A stretch of 64,000 bases of DNA from WHSW01 sp963828755 (GTDB taxonomy: Bacteria > Actinomycetota > Thermoleophilia > Solirubrobacterales > 70-9). Below, one piece after another: positions 57,166 to 64,000 of the stretch. Position 1 is the first letter of the stretch. Each line of letters begins with the position of its first letter. The DNA is taken from NCBI GenBank assembly GCA_963828755.1, contig CAWHFY010000024.1, positions 62,001-126,000 on the forward strand, in the 5' to 3' direction. The position numbers and the translations under genes are program-made. The notes beneath the pieces were generated by a model that was not told the origin of the DNA, ran no database searches, and saw only the letters and a list, made by a program, of their open reading frames with translations.

Positions 57166-57985
57166 TCAGCAGCCCCGCTCGGTGTCCTTGCCGGGCCCGC
57201 CCTTGCACGTGTCCGGCCCGCCGCCGCCGCGCAGTGCATCGCGACCTCCGACCGCCTCCGAGGCGGTCAGCTCCCCCGCCGCCGCGCAGCAGGTCGTTGC
57301 CGTCGCCGCCCTTGAGCGCGTCGTTGCCGCCGCCGGCGCGGACCTCGTCGTTGCCGGCCGCGCCCGTGATCGTGTCGTTGCCGGCCGCTGAGCAGACGAG
57401 GTCATCGCCGCCGAGGCCGAGGATCACGTCGTTGCCCGAGAGGGCGACGAATACATCCTTCTTCGCCGTCCCGGTGAGCTGGTCGTCGCCGGTGGTGCCG
57501 ACGATCGTCGCCTGCTGGCCCGCGCACTCCGCGGCCGCCGGCTCGACCACGTTGGTCGTCTCGGTGTCGGTGTCGTTCGCGCTCACCGGGTCGGTGTCGG
57601 TCGTGCTGATCGTCGCCGTGTTGACGAGCTGCCCCGCCTTGCGCGGGCTGACCCGGACCGTCACGGTCGCATTCGCGCCGTTGGCGAGCGTGCCGAGCTC
57701 GCAGGTCACCTTCTTGCCTGACTGCTTGCACGACCCCTGCGACGGGTTCGCGCCGATGAAGTCGAGCTGGTTCGGCAGCGTGTCCACGACCTGGACCCCG
57801 TTCGCGTTCTCCGGTCCCTCGTTGGAGAGCGCCAGCCGGTAGCTGAATTCCGTGCCGACGGTTGCCGGATCGGCACTGTCGGTCTTGTCGATCGCGAGGT
57901 CGGCGGTCGCCGCCAGCGCGCTCGCCGGCGCCAGCGCAGCGATCGCGCAGATTCCCACGACCAGAACGGTCGTCCTTACGGTCAT
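57166..57985 (-). CDS. Secreted DUF11 + RTX-like glycine-rich repeat protein, one frameshift
   Basis: The signal peptide TVLVVGICAIAALAPASALA precedes a DUF11/SD-repeat domain (ADLAIDKTDSADPATVGTEFSYRLALSNEGPENANGVQVVDTLP ... NTATISTTDTDPVSANDTDT). Hemolysin-type nonapeptide repeats follow (GNDVILGLGGDD, GNDTITGAAGNDEVRAGGGNDALKGGDGNDLL), which should bind Ca2+. After a shift near 57275 the end reads GGPDTCKGGPGKDTERGC and stops at 57166. Its ATG overlaps the stop of the membrane-tethered sigma factor gene, so it is made together with it. Likely a surface or matrix protein. Confidence 0.82.
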
Positions 57986-59553
57986 CGGTGAGCTTCCTCC
58001 TGCACTTCGTTGCGAGCACCGACAGGCGCCCCTCGTGCAATCAACGCCCGCGGCGCGGCGAAGTCAGGGTCTACTGGTGGCCAGGGGCCGCGGCCGAATT
58101 GCCGGGGCTCACCGGTCTGGCCGGGAGCGGCCGCGGAGTTGCCCGGAGCTCCGGTTTGGCCGGGAGCGGCGGCCGGTCCCCCACCGTGTGTCTGGCCGGT
58201 GGTGGACGCCTGCGAGCTGGGACCCGGGGAGCTCGACTGCCCGGGCGTTGCGCCGGTCTGCCCCGGGGCGCTGGCACTGTGGCCAGGCGCCGTGGTGCTC
58301 TGGCCGGGAGGCGTCGCCGGCGAGTTGCCCGGGTTGGAGGTTTGCCCCGGCGCGGTCGCTTGGCCGGGTGCGCCCTCGGGCCCACGGCCTCGGGATCCAT
58401 GCGCGTTTTTATGGCCGTGCGCGTTTCCATGTCCCTCCCCGTCGGGGCGCCCGCGACCGGTCGCGCCGTTCGACGACCCCTGCGCTCCGCTGCCGCGAGC
58501 CTGCGCGGAGTCACCTGGCCCGGCGGCTCCCGAGCCCTCGCCGGGTGCTGTCTGCGGCTGCGCATCCGCGGGAGCCGCCGGGGGCGTCGGCTCGCGGTCT
58601 GAGCCGTTCACGTCGATGACGCCTCCGAGCTCAGCGGCGCCGCCGGCGATCGCAGCGGTGGCGACCACCGCGATCGCTGCCTTGACCGCGGCCCCGGCGC
58701 CGAGCCCGGAGCCGATTCCCGCGAGGCCGGCGCCGGCCGCGGCAGACCCCGCGGTCCCGCCGGCGAGCACCGAGTGCAAGGTCGCGAGCGCGGCCGGAGC
58801 CGCGAGCGGCGGCGCCAGTGCCGCCAACTGCAAGCGGCGGTCCCCGATCGCCGCCGCGAACGAGCGGCACCCTTCGCAGGTGCGCAGGTGAGCCCGGATC
58901 CGGCGTCCGCGCAGGACCCGGCGGTCGCCGGCCGAGATCGCCTCACGGATCGGCCCGCATTCCATCTCGCGTCCGTCAGACATCTCCTGGAGCGCCACCC
59001 GCGCCTCGTAGACGGCCTGCTTGGCGGCCGCGGGGCTCGCCCCGAGCGCCGCGCCGATCTGCTCGAAGCCGAGCCCGCTCAGCTCGCGCATGACCAATGC
59101 CCCGCGCTGTCGCTCGGGCAGGTGGTCCAGATCCGCGACCAGGTCGCGCAGCTGCTCGCGCGCGACCGTGCGCTGTTCGGGCCCGTTGCCCAGCTCCGGC
59201 AGCTCCGGGTCGATCTCGTCGGTCGGGCGCCGTCGGCGAACCAGCGAGATCGCCTCGTTGTGGGCGATCCGGAACAACCACGGCTTCAGCTCGATTGTTC
59301 GCGGCTCGCCCGGCAGCGCCCGCAGCGCTTTGACCATCGTCGCCTGCAGGGCGTCCTCGGCGTCCTCGCGATCGCCCAGCAGGGCCAAGCAGTAGCGGTA
59401 GAGATCCTGGTGATAGCGGCGGTAGATCGCAGCGAACGCGCGCTCGTCGCCCGCCGCCGCCCGTCGAGCCAGGCGCGCGTCTCCGAACGGTAGCGACGGA
59501 CCCGACGCCCGGACTTCTCGCGGCAGCCTGCCGGTGCCCTCGCTCATGGTCAT
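57982..59553 (-). CDS. ECF sigma factor fused to an anti-sigma zinc finger, TM helix and PGQ-rich tail
   Basis: The 523 residues have sigma region 2 (about 38-108: AFAAIYRRYHQDLYRYCLALLGDREDAEDALQ) and region 4 (about 133-187: LDHLPERQRGALVMRELSGLGFEQIGAALGASPAAAKQAVYEAR). A zinc-finger anti-sigma-like segment follows with Cys199 and His222-x3-Cys226-x2-Cys229. A TM segment lies at about 285-310, and from 310 onward comes a low-complexity tail of PGQ/PGN-type units and Gly/His-rich sequence that would lie outside the membrane. A sigma factor joined in one chain to its own ZAS-like module and a membrane anchor suggests release by proteolysis. It is translationally coupled to the secreted DUF11/RTX-like gene. 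Start ATG 59553 or 59547. Confidence 0.85.
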   Translation of the reverse strand: MTMSEGTGRLPREVRASGPSLPFGDARLARRAAAGDERAFAAIYRRYHQDLYRYCLALLGDREDAEDALQATMVKALRALPGEPRTIELKPWLFRIAHNEAISLVRRRRPTDEIDPELPELGNGPEQRTVAREQLRDLVADLDHLPERQRGALVMRELSGLGFEQIGAALGASPAAAKQAVYEARVALQEMSDGREMECGPIREAISAGDRRVLRGRRIRAHLRTCEGCRSFAAAIGDRRLQLAALAPPLAAPAALATLHSVLAGGTAGSAAAGAGLAGIGSGLGAGAAVKAAIAVVATAAIAGGAAELGGVIDVNGSDREPTPPAAPADAQPQTAPGEGSGAAGPGDSAQARGSGAQGSSNGATGRGRPDGEGHGNAHGHKNAHGSRGRGPEGAPGQATAPGQTSNPGNSPATPPGQSTTAPGHSASAPGQTGATPGQSSSPGPSSQASTTGQTHGGGPAAAPGQTGAPGNSAAAPGQTGEPRQFGRGPWPPVDPDFAAPRALIARGAPVGARNEVQEEAHR

Positions 59554-59577
59554 GATTGTCCTGCATCGCGGCCTCCA

Positions 59578-59725
59578 TCAGCGCTCAAACGCGTTCGCGT
59601 CGTCGTCGAGCGCGGCGAGCAGCTTCTCCACGGCGTCCTGCGGCAAGCGTCGTGTTGGCGACGGTCTCCTGCTCGTTGTACGCGGGGACGATCGCGGTCA
59701 GCCGCGCCTGGCTCTGAGCGGGCAC
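59578..59725 (-). pseudogene. Stub of a family 2 glycosyltransferase gene
   Basis: From GTG 59725 the frame reads QARLTAIVPAYNEQETVA, the very start of a GT2 domain (V-P-A-Y-N-E), and then within a few codons shifts to AVEKLLAALDDDANAFER and a stop at 59578. The ~200 residues of catalytic domain that should follow are missing. Either an internal deletion has joined the two ends or it is a chance resemblance in a short stretch. The rest of this 200-bp gap between the sigma gene and the GIY-YIG gene is otherwise featureless. Confidence 0.35.
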
Positions 59726-59761
59726 GCCAACACAACGCCGCTCGCCCCCGGAGGTAAGGCC

Positions 59762-60358
59762 CTATCGGGCCCCGACCGCGAGCGCCGCCGCGCGCTGCTC
59801 GAGCGCCTCGAGCGCGACGTGCGGGAACAGGCCGTAGGCCGGCGGCGGGTCGTCCTGGTCGAGGAAGTCGCCGACCCAGAAGCCGCGCTCGCCGTGCAAG
59901 AGGCGCGCGCACACGTGCGGGCTGAGTGGTTCAAACGCCGACTCGACCAGCGCCCCGATCGCCGCGTCGACGTGCTCGCCGACGGCGGCGAGCCGCTCCG
60001 GACCCCACTCGGTCCAGGCACCGGCTCGGGCGCCGTGCGCGACGCCGTCGCAGTGGGCGACAAAGCCGCACTCGGCCAGGTCGCGAGCGCGCTGCTCCTC
60101 CGCCTCGCGCGCGGCCCCCGACCCGCGGTAGCTCGGGAGGTCGTCGTACAGGTCAGGCCGCAGCCGCACGGCAAAGCGCTTGACCAGCCGCGCCGACTTG
60201 TAGCCGCGGCGGTGCTGCTCGAAGCGGATCTCCGGTTCGCGGGCGCTCGAGCCGACGTAGACCCAGGGGATCCGCGGGTCACGCCGGCGCCCGGCGCCGG
60301 CGGCGAGCTCGATCGCATAGACGCGCGCCACACCCGCCCCTTCGACGGCGGGCCGCAC
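59762..60358 (-). CDS. GIY-YIG-like nuclease domain protein
   Basis: About 198 residues. The N-terminal 70 residues give VARVYAIELA ... PWVYVGSSAREPEIRFEQHRRGYKSARLVKRF, the 'VYxIEL .. YVG.. .RF.QH..G..KS' pattern of a divergent GIY-YIG nuclease, with the catalytic Tyr, Arg and a later Glu plausible. The rest (AREAEEQRARDLAECGFVAHCDG, WVGDFLDQDDPPP) is not assignable. Start GTG 60358 or an internal GTG before ARVYAIEL. It is 15 bp downstream of the NYN gene and the last gene of a tight trio. Confidence 0.65.
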   Translation of the reverse strand: MRPAVEGAGVARVYAIELAAGAGRRRDPRIPWVYVGSSAREPEIRFEQHRRGYKSARLVKRFAVRLRPDLYDDLPSYRGSGAAREAEEQRARDLAECGFVAHCDGVAHGARAGAWTEWGPERLAAVGEHVDAAIGALVESAFEPLSPHVCARLLHGERGFWVGDFLDQDDPPPAYGLFPHVALEALEQRAAALAVGAR

Positions 60359-60373
60359 AAGCCTCGCCGCGGC

Positions 60374-60745
60374 TCAGTCGATGCGGTCGCGAAACGACGC
60401 GGCCGGCTCGGTCGACGCCCCGGCCGCGAAGACCGCGTTCTCGAGCATCCGGTCCGACGTGATCACGCGGATCGAGCCCGGGTCGTCGTCGGCGCGGACG
60501 ATCCGGATGATCTCGTTGTCGGCCGAGTTGGGCCCCGGCCGCGGCGCGTGGGCAACCTCGATCACGGTCGAGCGAAGCGGCGGGTTCGGCTTGCGCTCGA
60601 AGACCACCATCACCTCGGCTCCCGTGTGCGCCGACCAGCGCTCGAGCCGGTCGACCAGCCGGGCCATGGCCTGGTCGCGGTCCTTCCACCAGCCGTCGGG
60701 CCTGGTCCCGATCACGTTCATGCCGTCGACGATGTAGCGGATCAC
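60374..60745 (-). CDS. NYN/PIN-like ribonuclease (YacP/Rae1-type)
   Basis: GTG 60745 gives MIRYIVDGMNVIGTRPDGWWKDRD (first acidic residue in DGMN), then EVMVVFERK, GPNSADNEIIRIV (acidic pair) and IRVITSDRMLENAV (last Asp). These are the metal-binding acidic positions of the NYN branch of PIN-fold nucleases, related to ribosome-associated Rae1/YacP. The 123 residues are just the domain. One base separates it from the stop of the upstream zinc-ribbon gene (TGACGTG), so they are coupled. Acts on RNA by inference. Confidence 0.82.
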   Translation of the reverse strand: MIRYIVDGMNVIGTRPDGWWKDRDQAMARLVDRLERWSAHTGAEVMVVFERKPNPPLRSTVIEVAHAPRPGPNSADNEIIRIVRADDDPGSIRVITSDRMLENAVFAAGASTEPAASFRDRID

Positions 60746-60746
60746 G

Positions 60747-60884
60747 TCAGTACCGCCTGCCCATCCCGCCGAGCACCAGGCTCAGCCACGAGCGCTTGCC
60801 GCAGCGCGGGCACTTCTGCAGCGCGTGATCGAGCACCGCCCCGCAGTGGCGGCACTCCGGCTTTTGCTTGACGACCCCGGGCAC
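60747..60884 (-). CDS. Small zinc-ribbon protein
   Basis: A short gene of 45 codons from GTG 60884. It encodes KPECRHCGAVLDHALQKCPRCGKRSW, two CxxC knuckles 12 residues apart, and a tail SLVLGGMGRRY. A stop codon lies in frame just upstream, so the start cannot be far away. The one-base spacing to the NYN gene suggests that the ribbon works with that nuclease, for example as an RNA- or ribosome-binding partner. Confidence 0.65.
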   Translation of the reverse strand: MPGVVKQKPECRHCGAVLDHALQKCPRCGKRSWLSLVLGGMGRRY

Positions 60885-60905
60885 CGGCCCATTGTCGCCG
60901 ATGGC

Positions 60906-63296
60906 CTAGCCGCCGCCGAGCTTGATGCGCTTCGAGTGCGCGCCGGCGAAGCCCTCCACCGACTTGGCGCTCGCGCGGACCTTGATCGGGCCCGTGACCC
61001 GCAACCGCAGCGTGGCCTTGCACTTCGAGCCCGTCGCGACGTCGGCGTCGATCTGGCGCCACTTGCCCCGGCGCCGCTGCTCGAACGAGATCCGCTGCCA
61101 GGTCGTCGCCGGGCACGGGCGCAGCTTCGCGCTCAGCGTTGTGCGCTTGCCGTCGGCGGGGTGGCGAGGCGAGGCCTTGAGCTTCAGCGTCCGCTTGCGC
61201 GCCTTCACGCGATGGTCGGGCCCGAAGGACTGCCAGGTCCCGTTGACCGCCTGCTCCCCCACCCCGGGCTTTGCCCAGTCGCACACGCCGTCGGGAAAGG
61301 TCGCCGCGAGGCGGTTCTGCTGGGCGTTGTTGAGCGGCGGGTAGTCGCCGAGGTCGACCGGCTTGAGCTGGCACTTCGCGACCAGTGAGTCGACCGGCTT
61401 GCCGGCCTGGTTGGCCGGCAGCGAGTGCGGCGGATAGGTGTTCTCGCAGAAGTTGTCGTCGCCGATGATCGCGGCGCCGTTGGTGCGCTGGCCGCCGTTC
61501 GCCCAGCAGGCGTCGACCGCGGCAGCGGGCTTGTCGGCGATCACCTTCTCGGCGTCGCTGCGCCCTGAGTCGTCGGCGGCGATGGCGTCGAGCCAAGCGC
61601 CCATCAGGTCGATCGCCGTATCGTTCATCGGGCCGGTATTCGATCCGCCCTGGGCGCGGAACATCACCTGGTTGGCGTAGGTGCCGTTGGCGCGCTGCAG
61701 GCGGGCCCGGAACCGGTACGTGTTGAAGTACTGGTGCACGTTGACCTCGTCGTCCACGTACACCCGGGTGTCGATGATCGGAACCGTCGGGATCCCGCCC
61801 ATGCCCTGGTTGATGCGCCCGGTCTGATAGGCGATCGCGAGCGCGCCGTCGTCGGCGACCGTGCGCCGGTTGACGATCAAGCCGTTCTCGTCGTACCCGC
61901 CGATTCCCTCGTTCAGGTCGAGAAACTCGCCCGGGTTGAGGTCTCCCGACTGCAGCGCGCGGAGCCCGTACTGCACGCCGGTGTTGTCGAGGGTGCGGCG
62001 CGCGTAACCGGTGGACGGGTCGCGGCCGTAGATGTTGACCATGCTGTCCCAGACCGTGCAGCGGGCGCCGCCAGGATTGGTGACCGGGTCGAAGATCAGG
62101 GAGGCCGGGACGACCGACTCGTCGCAGCCCTCGGTCGCGTTGACGACGTCGGCGCCGGCGCCGAGCGCCAAGCACCCGTTCGGGTTGGCGAGCCCGCTGA
62201 TCGCGATGCGCTGCGCGTCGGTCAGGCTCGACCCGTCGGCGGACGCGTAGTAGTTGTTGAGCAGGCGACAGTCGGGATAGTCGGGCGCGGAGTTGTCGGG
62301 GAAGCTGGCTGACGGCAGCAGGCCGTCGAGCAGCTTCGGATAGTTCTGGCCGATCATTTGCGCTTGGACCGAGCCGCCGGAGCCGCCCTCGCCGATCGTC
62401 CACGCCGGCGCCTCGCCGAGGCTCTCGATCACGTGCTCCTTGACCATCGAGACGGTCTCAGCCGAGAGCACGTCGTTGCAGGCGGTGCCGAGGACGGTGA
62501 GGCTTGACGACATGGTCGAGTAGCCCCGCGAGAGCTGGCGGTCGTCGAGCACGGTCCCGATCCCGCTCGAGCCCTGCTGGTAGCCGGCGCCGCAGCCGCC
62601 TCCGAACCCGTAGATGAGGCGCCGGTTCCAGCCCTGCCCGGTGACCCCGCCCGGGGCGAGCACCGCCCAGCGGTAGATCGCGCGGTTGATCACCCCGGAC
62701 TCGACCCGGACCACGTAGTCGACCGTCTGGCCGTCGCGGGTCGTGGTCTGAGCGAGGTCGACCGGGCGCTCGGTCGGGTCGGCAAGCGGCTTGAAGTTGC
62801 CGTTGGTCGACATGTAGCGGTACTCGACCCGGGTCGCCGCCGAGCAGTCGGGGTCGGTCGCCGGGCCGAGCCCGCCCGCCTCGGTCGTGCAGATGAACGG
62901 GGTCTGGTGGGTGCCCGAGAACAGGGGCCCGCTCGGCGCGCTGTTGAACAGGGTCAGATCCGAGGCCTTGGTCGCGCCCTTGGCGAGCGCCGAGATCCGG
63001 TTGGCGCCGTCCGCGAGGCCGGCGACGAGGCCGACCAGGCGGCGCGCGTTCGCCGCCGATGGCGCGAAGGCCCCGGTGACGTCGCGGCCGTTGCGGCGGA
63101 TCTCGACCTTCGACACCTTCACCTTGCTCGGCACGTCGACGGCCACCAGCGCGTCACCGCCGGAGACCATGTCGGCCCTGCTCGAGAGCACCGAGAGCTT
63201 CAGCTTCGGGCTCGCGGCTACCGCGGACGGCGCCGCGAACACGGCCGCGGCGAGAGCAAGCAGGATCGCGGTCACGACGCGCGCGGCAGTCGACAT
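60906..63296 (-). CDS. Secreted DUF6351 family hydrolase-like protein
   Basis: The 796 residues, unbroken, start with a signal peptide (VVTAILLALAAAVFAAPSAVAA) and an Ig-like N-domain (KVSKVEIRRNGRDVTGAFAP). The core contains RLIYGFGGGCGAGYQQG (oxyanion region), AWTIGEGGSGGSVQAQMIGQNYPKLLDG (a Ser in GGSGGS where an alpha/beta-hydrolase nucleophile would be) and Cys-rich segments (PDYPDCRLLNNYY). The C-terminal ~100 residues form a Lys/Arg-rich domain with three Cys. I recognise the family as DUF6351; the fold suggests a tannase/PHB-depolymerase-like esterase, but the activity is unproven. It ends 22 bp upstream of the zinc-ribbon start. Confidence 0.8.
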   Translation of the reverse strand: MSTAARVVTAILLALAAAVFAAPSAVAASPKLKLSVLSSRADMVSGGDALVAVDVPSKVKVSKVEIRRNGRDVTGAFAPSAANARRLVGLVAGLADGANRISALAKGATKASDLTLFNSAPSGPLFSGTHQTPFICTTEAGGLGPATDPDCSAATRVEYRYMSTNGNFKPLADPTERPVDLAQTTTRDGQTVDYVVRVESGVINRAIYRWAVLAPGGVTGQGWNRRLIYGFGGGCGAGYQQGSSGIGTVLDDRQLSRGYSTMSSSLTVLGTACNDVLSAETVSMVKEHVIESLGEAPAWTIGEGGSGGSVQAQMIGQNYPKLLDGLLPSASFPDNSAPDYPDCRLLNNYYASADGSSLTDAQRIAISGLANPNGCLALGAGADVVNATEGCDESVVPASLIFDPVTNPGGARCTVWDSMVNIYGRDPSTGYARRTLDNTGVQYGLRALQSGDLNPGEFLDLNEGIGGYDENGLIVNRRTVADDGALAIAYQTGRINQGMGGIPTVPIIDTRVYVDDEVNVHQYFNTYRFRARLQRANGTYANQVMFRAQGGSNTGPMNDTAIDLMGAWLDAIAADDSGRSDAEKVIADKPAAAVDACWANGGQRTNGAAIIGDDNFCENTYPPHSLPANQAGKPVDSLVAKCQLKPVDLGDYPPLNNAQQNRLAATFPDGVCDWAKPGVGEQAVNGTWQSFGPDHRVKARKRTLKLKASPRHPADGKRTTLSAKLRPCPATTWQRISFEQRRRGKWRQIDADVATGSKCKATLRLRVTGPIKVRASAKSVEGFAGAHSKRIKLGGG

Positions 63297-63370
63297 CAGG
63301 CTCGAAAACCCCGACGCCCGACGAAGGTTGCGCCGACGGCTGCGGCGCCGGCCGGAATAGCATCGCCGCG

Positions 63371-64000
63371 ATGCGATACCGCCGCATGCCGATCGAGATC
63401 GAGTCGCCCGAGGAGCTGGGCTACGACGCGATCACGAACAACCTCTCCGAGAGCTCGTTCTCGGACATGCGGCTGGCCGACTACGGGATCGAGTCCGACG
63501 TCGGTGACCTGCTGCTCCAGTACGGCGACCACCGGGGTCACCCCGGCCTGCGCGAGCTGATCGCGGCCGCCGGGCCACCCCTGCGGCCCGACGATGTGAT
63601 CGTCACCGCCGGCGCCGCGGCGGCGCTTTTCGCCGTCTCCACCGCGCTGCTCGGCGAGGGCGGCCACGCGCTGATCGAGAGCCCGAACTACGCCACCAAC
63701 CTGGAGACGCCGCTCGCGCTCGACGCCGACCTCGAGCCGGTCGAGCTGCGTTTCGAGGACGGCTGGGCGCTGGACGTCGACCGGCTCGCCGCCGCGATGC
63801 GGCCCCAGACGCGGCTGGTCAGCCTCACCTATCCGCACAACCCGACCGGCGCGATGATCGACCCGGCGACGCTCACAGCGGTGGTCGAGCTGGTCGAGCG
63901 CCAGAGCGCCGCCCGGCTGCTCGTCGACGAGACGTACCGTGACCTCTCCTACGGGGAGGCCCTGCCGATGGCGGCATCGCTGTCCGAGCGCGCGATCAGC
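63371..64000 (+). CDS. PLP-dependent class I/II aminotransferase (3' partial)
   Basis: Starts at ATG 63371 and runs off the right edge (210 codons seen). The large-domain landmarks are QYGDHRGHPGLRELIA, VIVTAGAAAALFAVSTALL (cofactor phosphate region), SPNYATNLETPLAL, SLTYPHNPTGAMID (the NPTG motif) and LLVDETYRDLSY (the Asp that pairs with PLP nitrogen). The lysine lies beyond the window. Substrate unknown. Divergent from the DUF6351 gene, with 74 bp between the starts. Confidence 0.9.
   Translation, partial: MRYRRMPIEIESPEELGYDAITNNLSESSFSDMRLADYGIESDVGDLLLQYGDHRGHPGLRELIAAAGPPLRPDDVIVTAGAAAALFAVSTALLGEGGHALIESPNYATNLETPLALDADLEPVELRFEDGWALDVDRLAAAMRPQTRLVSLTYPHNPTGAMIDPATLTAVVELVERQSAARLLVDETYRDLSYGEALPMAASLSERAIS

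Overview
The window is strongly G+C-rich and gene-dense, with no rRNA and no CRISPR array. I infer an actinomycete, probably class Thermoleophilia (Solirubrobacterales-like). The reasons are the GC-driven codon use, the alaS-ruvX-mltG-aroE gene order, secreted proteins with a small C-terminal ATDSRGNV-type Ig-like domain, DUF6351 and DUF3995 families, and a complete narGHJI operon. This placement is an inference, not a sequence match.

Layout. 1-24.8 kb is mostly one long leftward block of core genes: a type IV pilus motor set (pilC, pilT, pilB), aroE, mltG, ruvX, alaS, an IscU-like/MnmA fusion, aspS and hisS. Secreted or membrane proteins, a LysM-VanY peptidase, a formiminotransferase, an M29-like aminopeptidase, a CehA-type metallohydrolase, a hemerythrin protein and an HDAC-like deacetylase are placed between and after them. 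24.9-30.04 kb is an accessory island anchored on a tRNA with anticodon CAT. A 268-bp block (tRNA 3' half plus flank) is repeated about 4.1 kb downstream, and a 17-bp anticodon-arm copy lies at 30.02 kb. Between the copies are a large AAA/TPR regulator that has lost its N-terminal DNA-binding region and a truncated, frameshifted glycosyltransferase gene. 30-48 kb carries a glnK-amt pair, an amphi-Trp protein, a lipid-kinase-like protein, a PAP2 phosphatase, an acyl-homoserine-lactone-acylase-like Ntn hydrolase, an ABC/FtsX exporter, hydrolases, and a sigma factor with a SnoaL-like domain. 48-57 kb is the nitrate respiration unit: a cysteine-containing HTH regulator, narK, narG, narH, narJ, narI and a translationally coupled hemerythrin gene. 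57-64 kb holds a DUF11/RTX-like secreted protein coupled to a membrane-tethered sigma/anti-sigma fusion, a compact zinc-ribbon/NYN/GIY-YIG gene trio, a DUF6351 secreted protein and the start of an aminotransferase.

Data quality matters here. About 25 genes are interrupted by single frameshifts, often several per gene and including essential tRNA synthetases, whereas the nar operon (50.0-57.1 kb) has none. The simplest explanation is residual indel error in a draft assembly rather than true pseudogenes. Coordinates below span each restored gene, with frameshift points noted.
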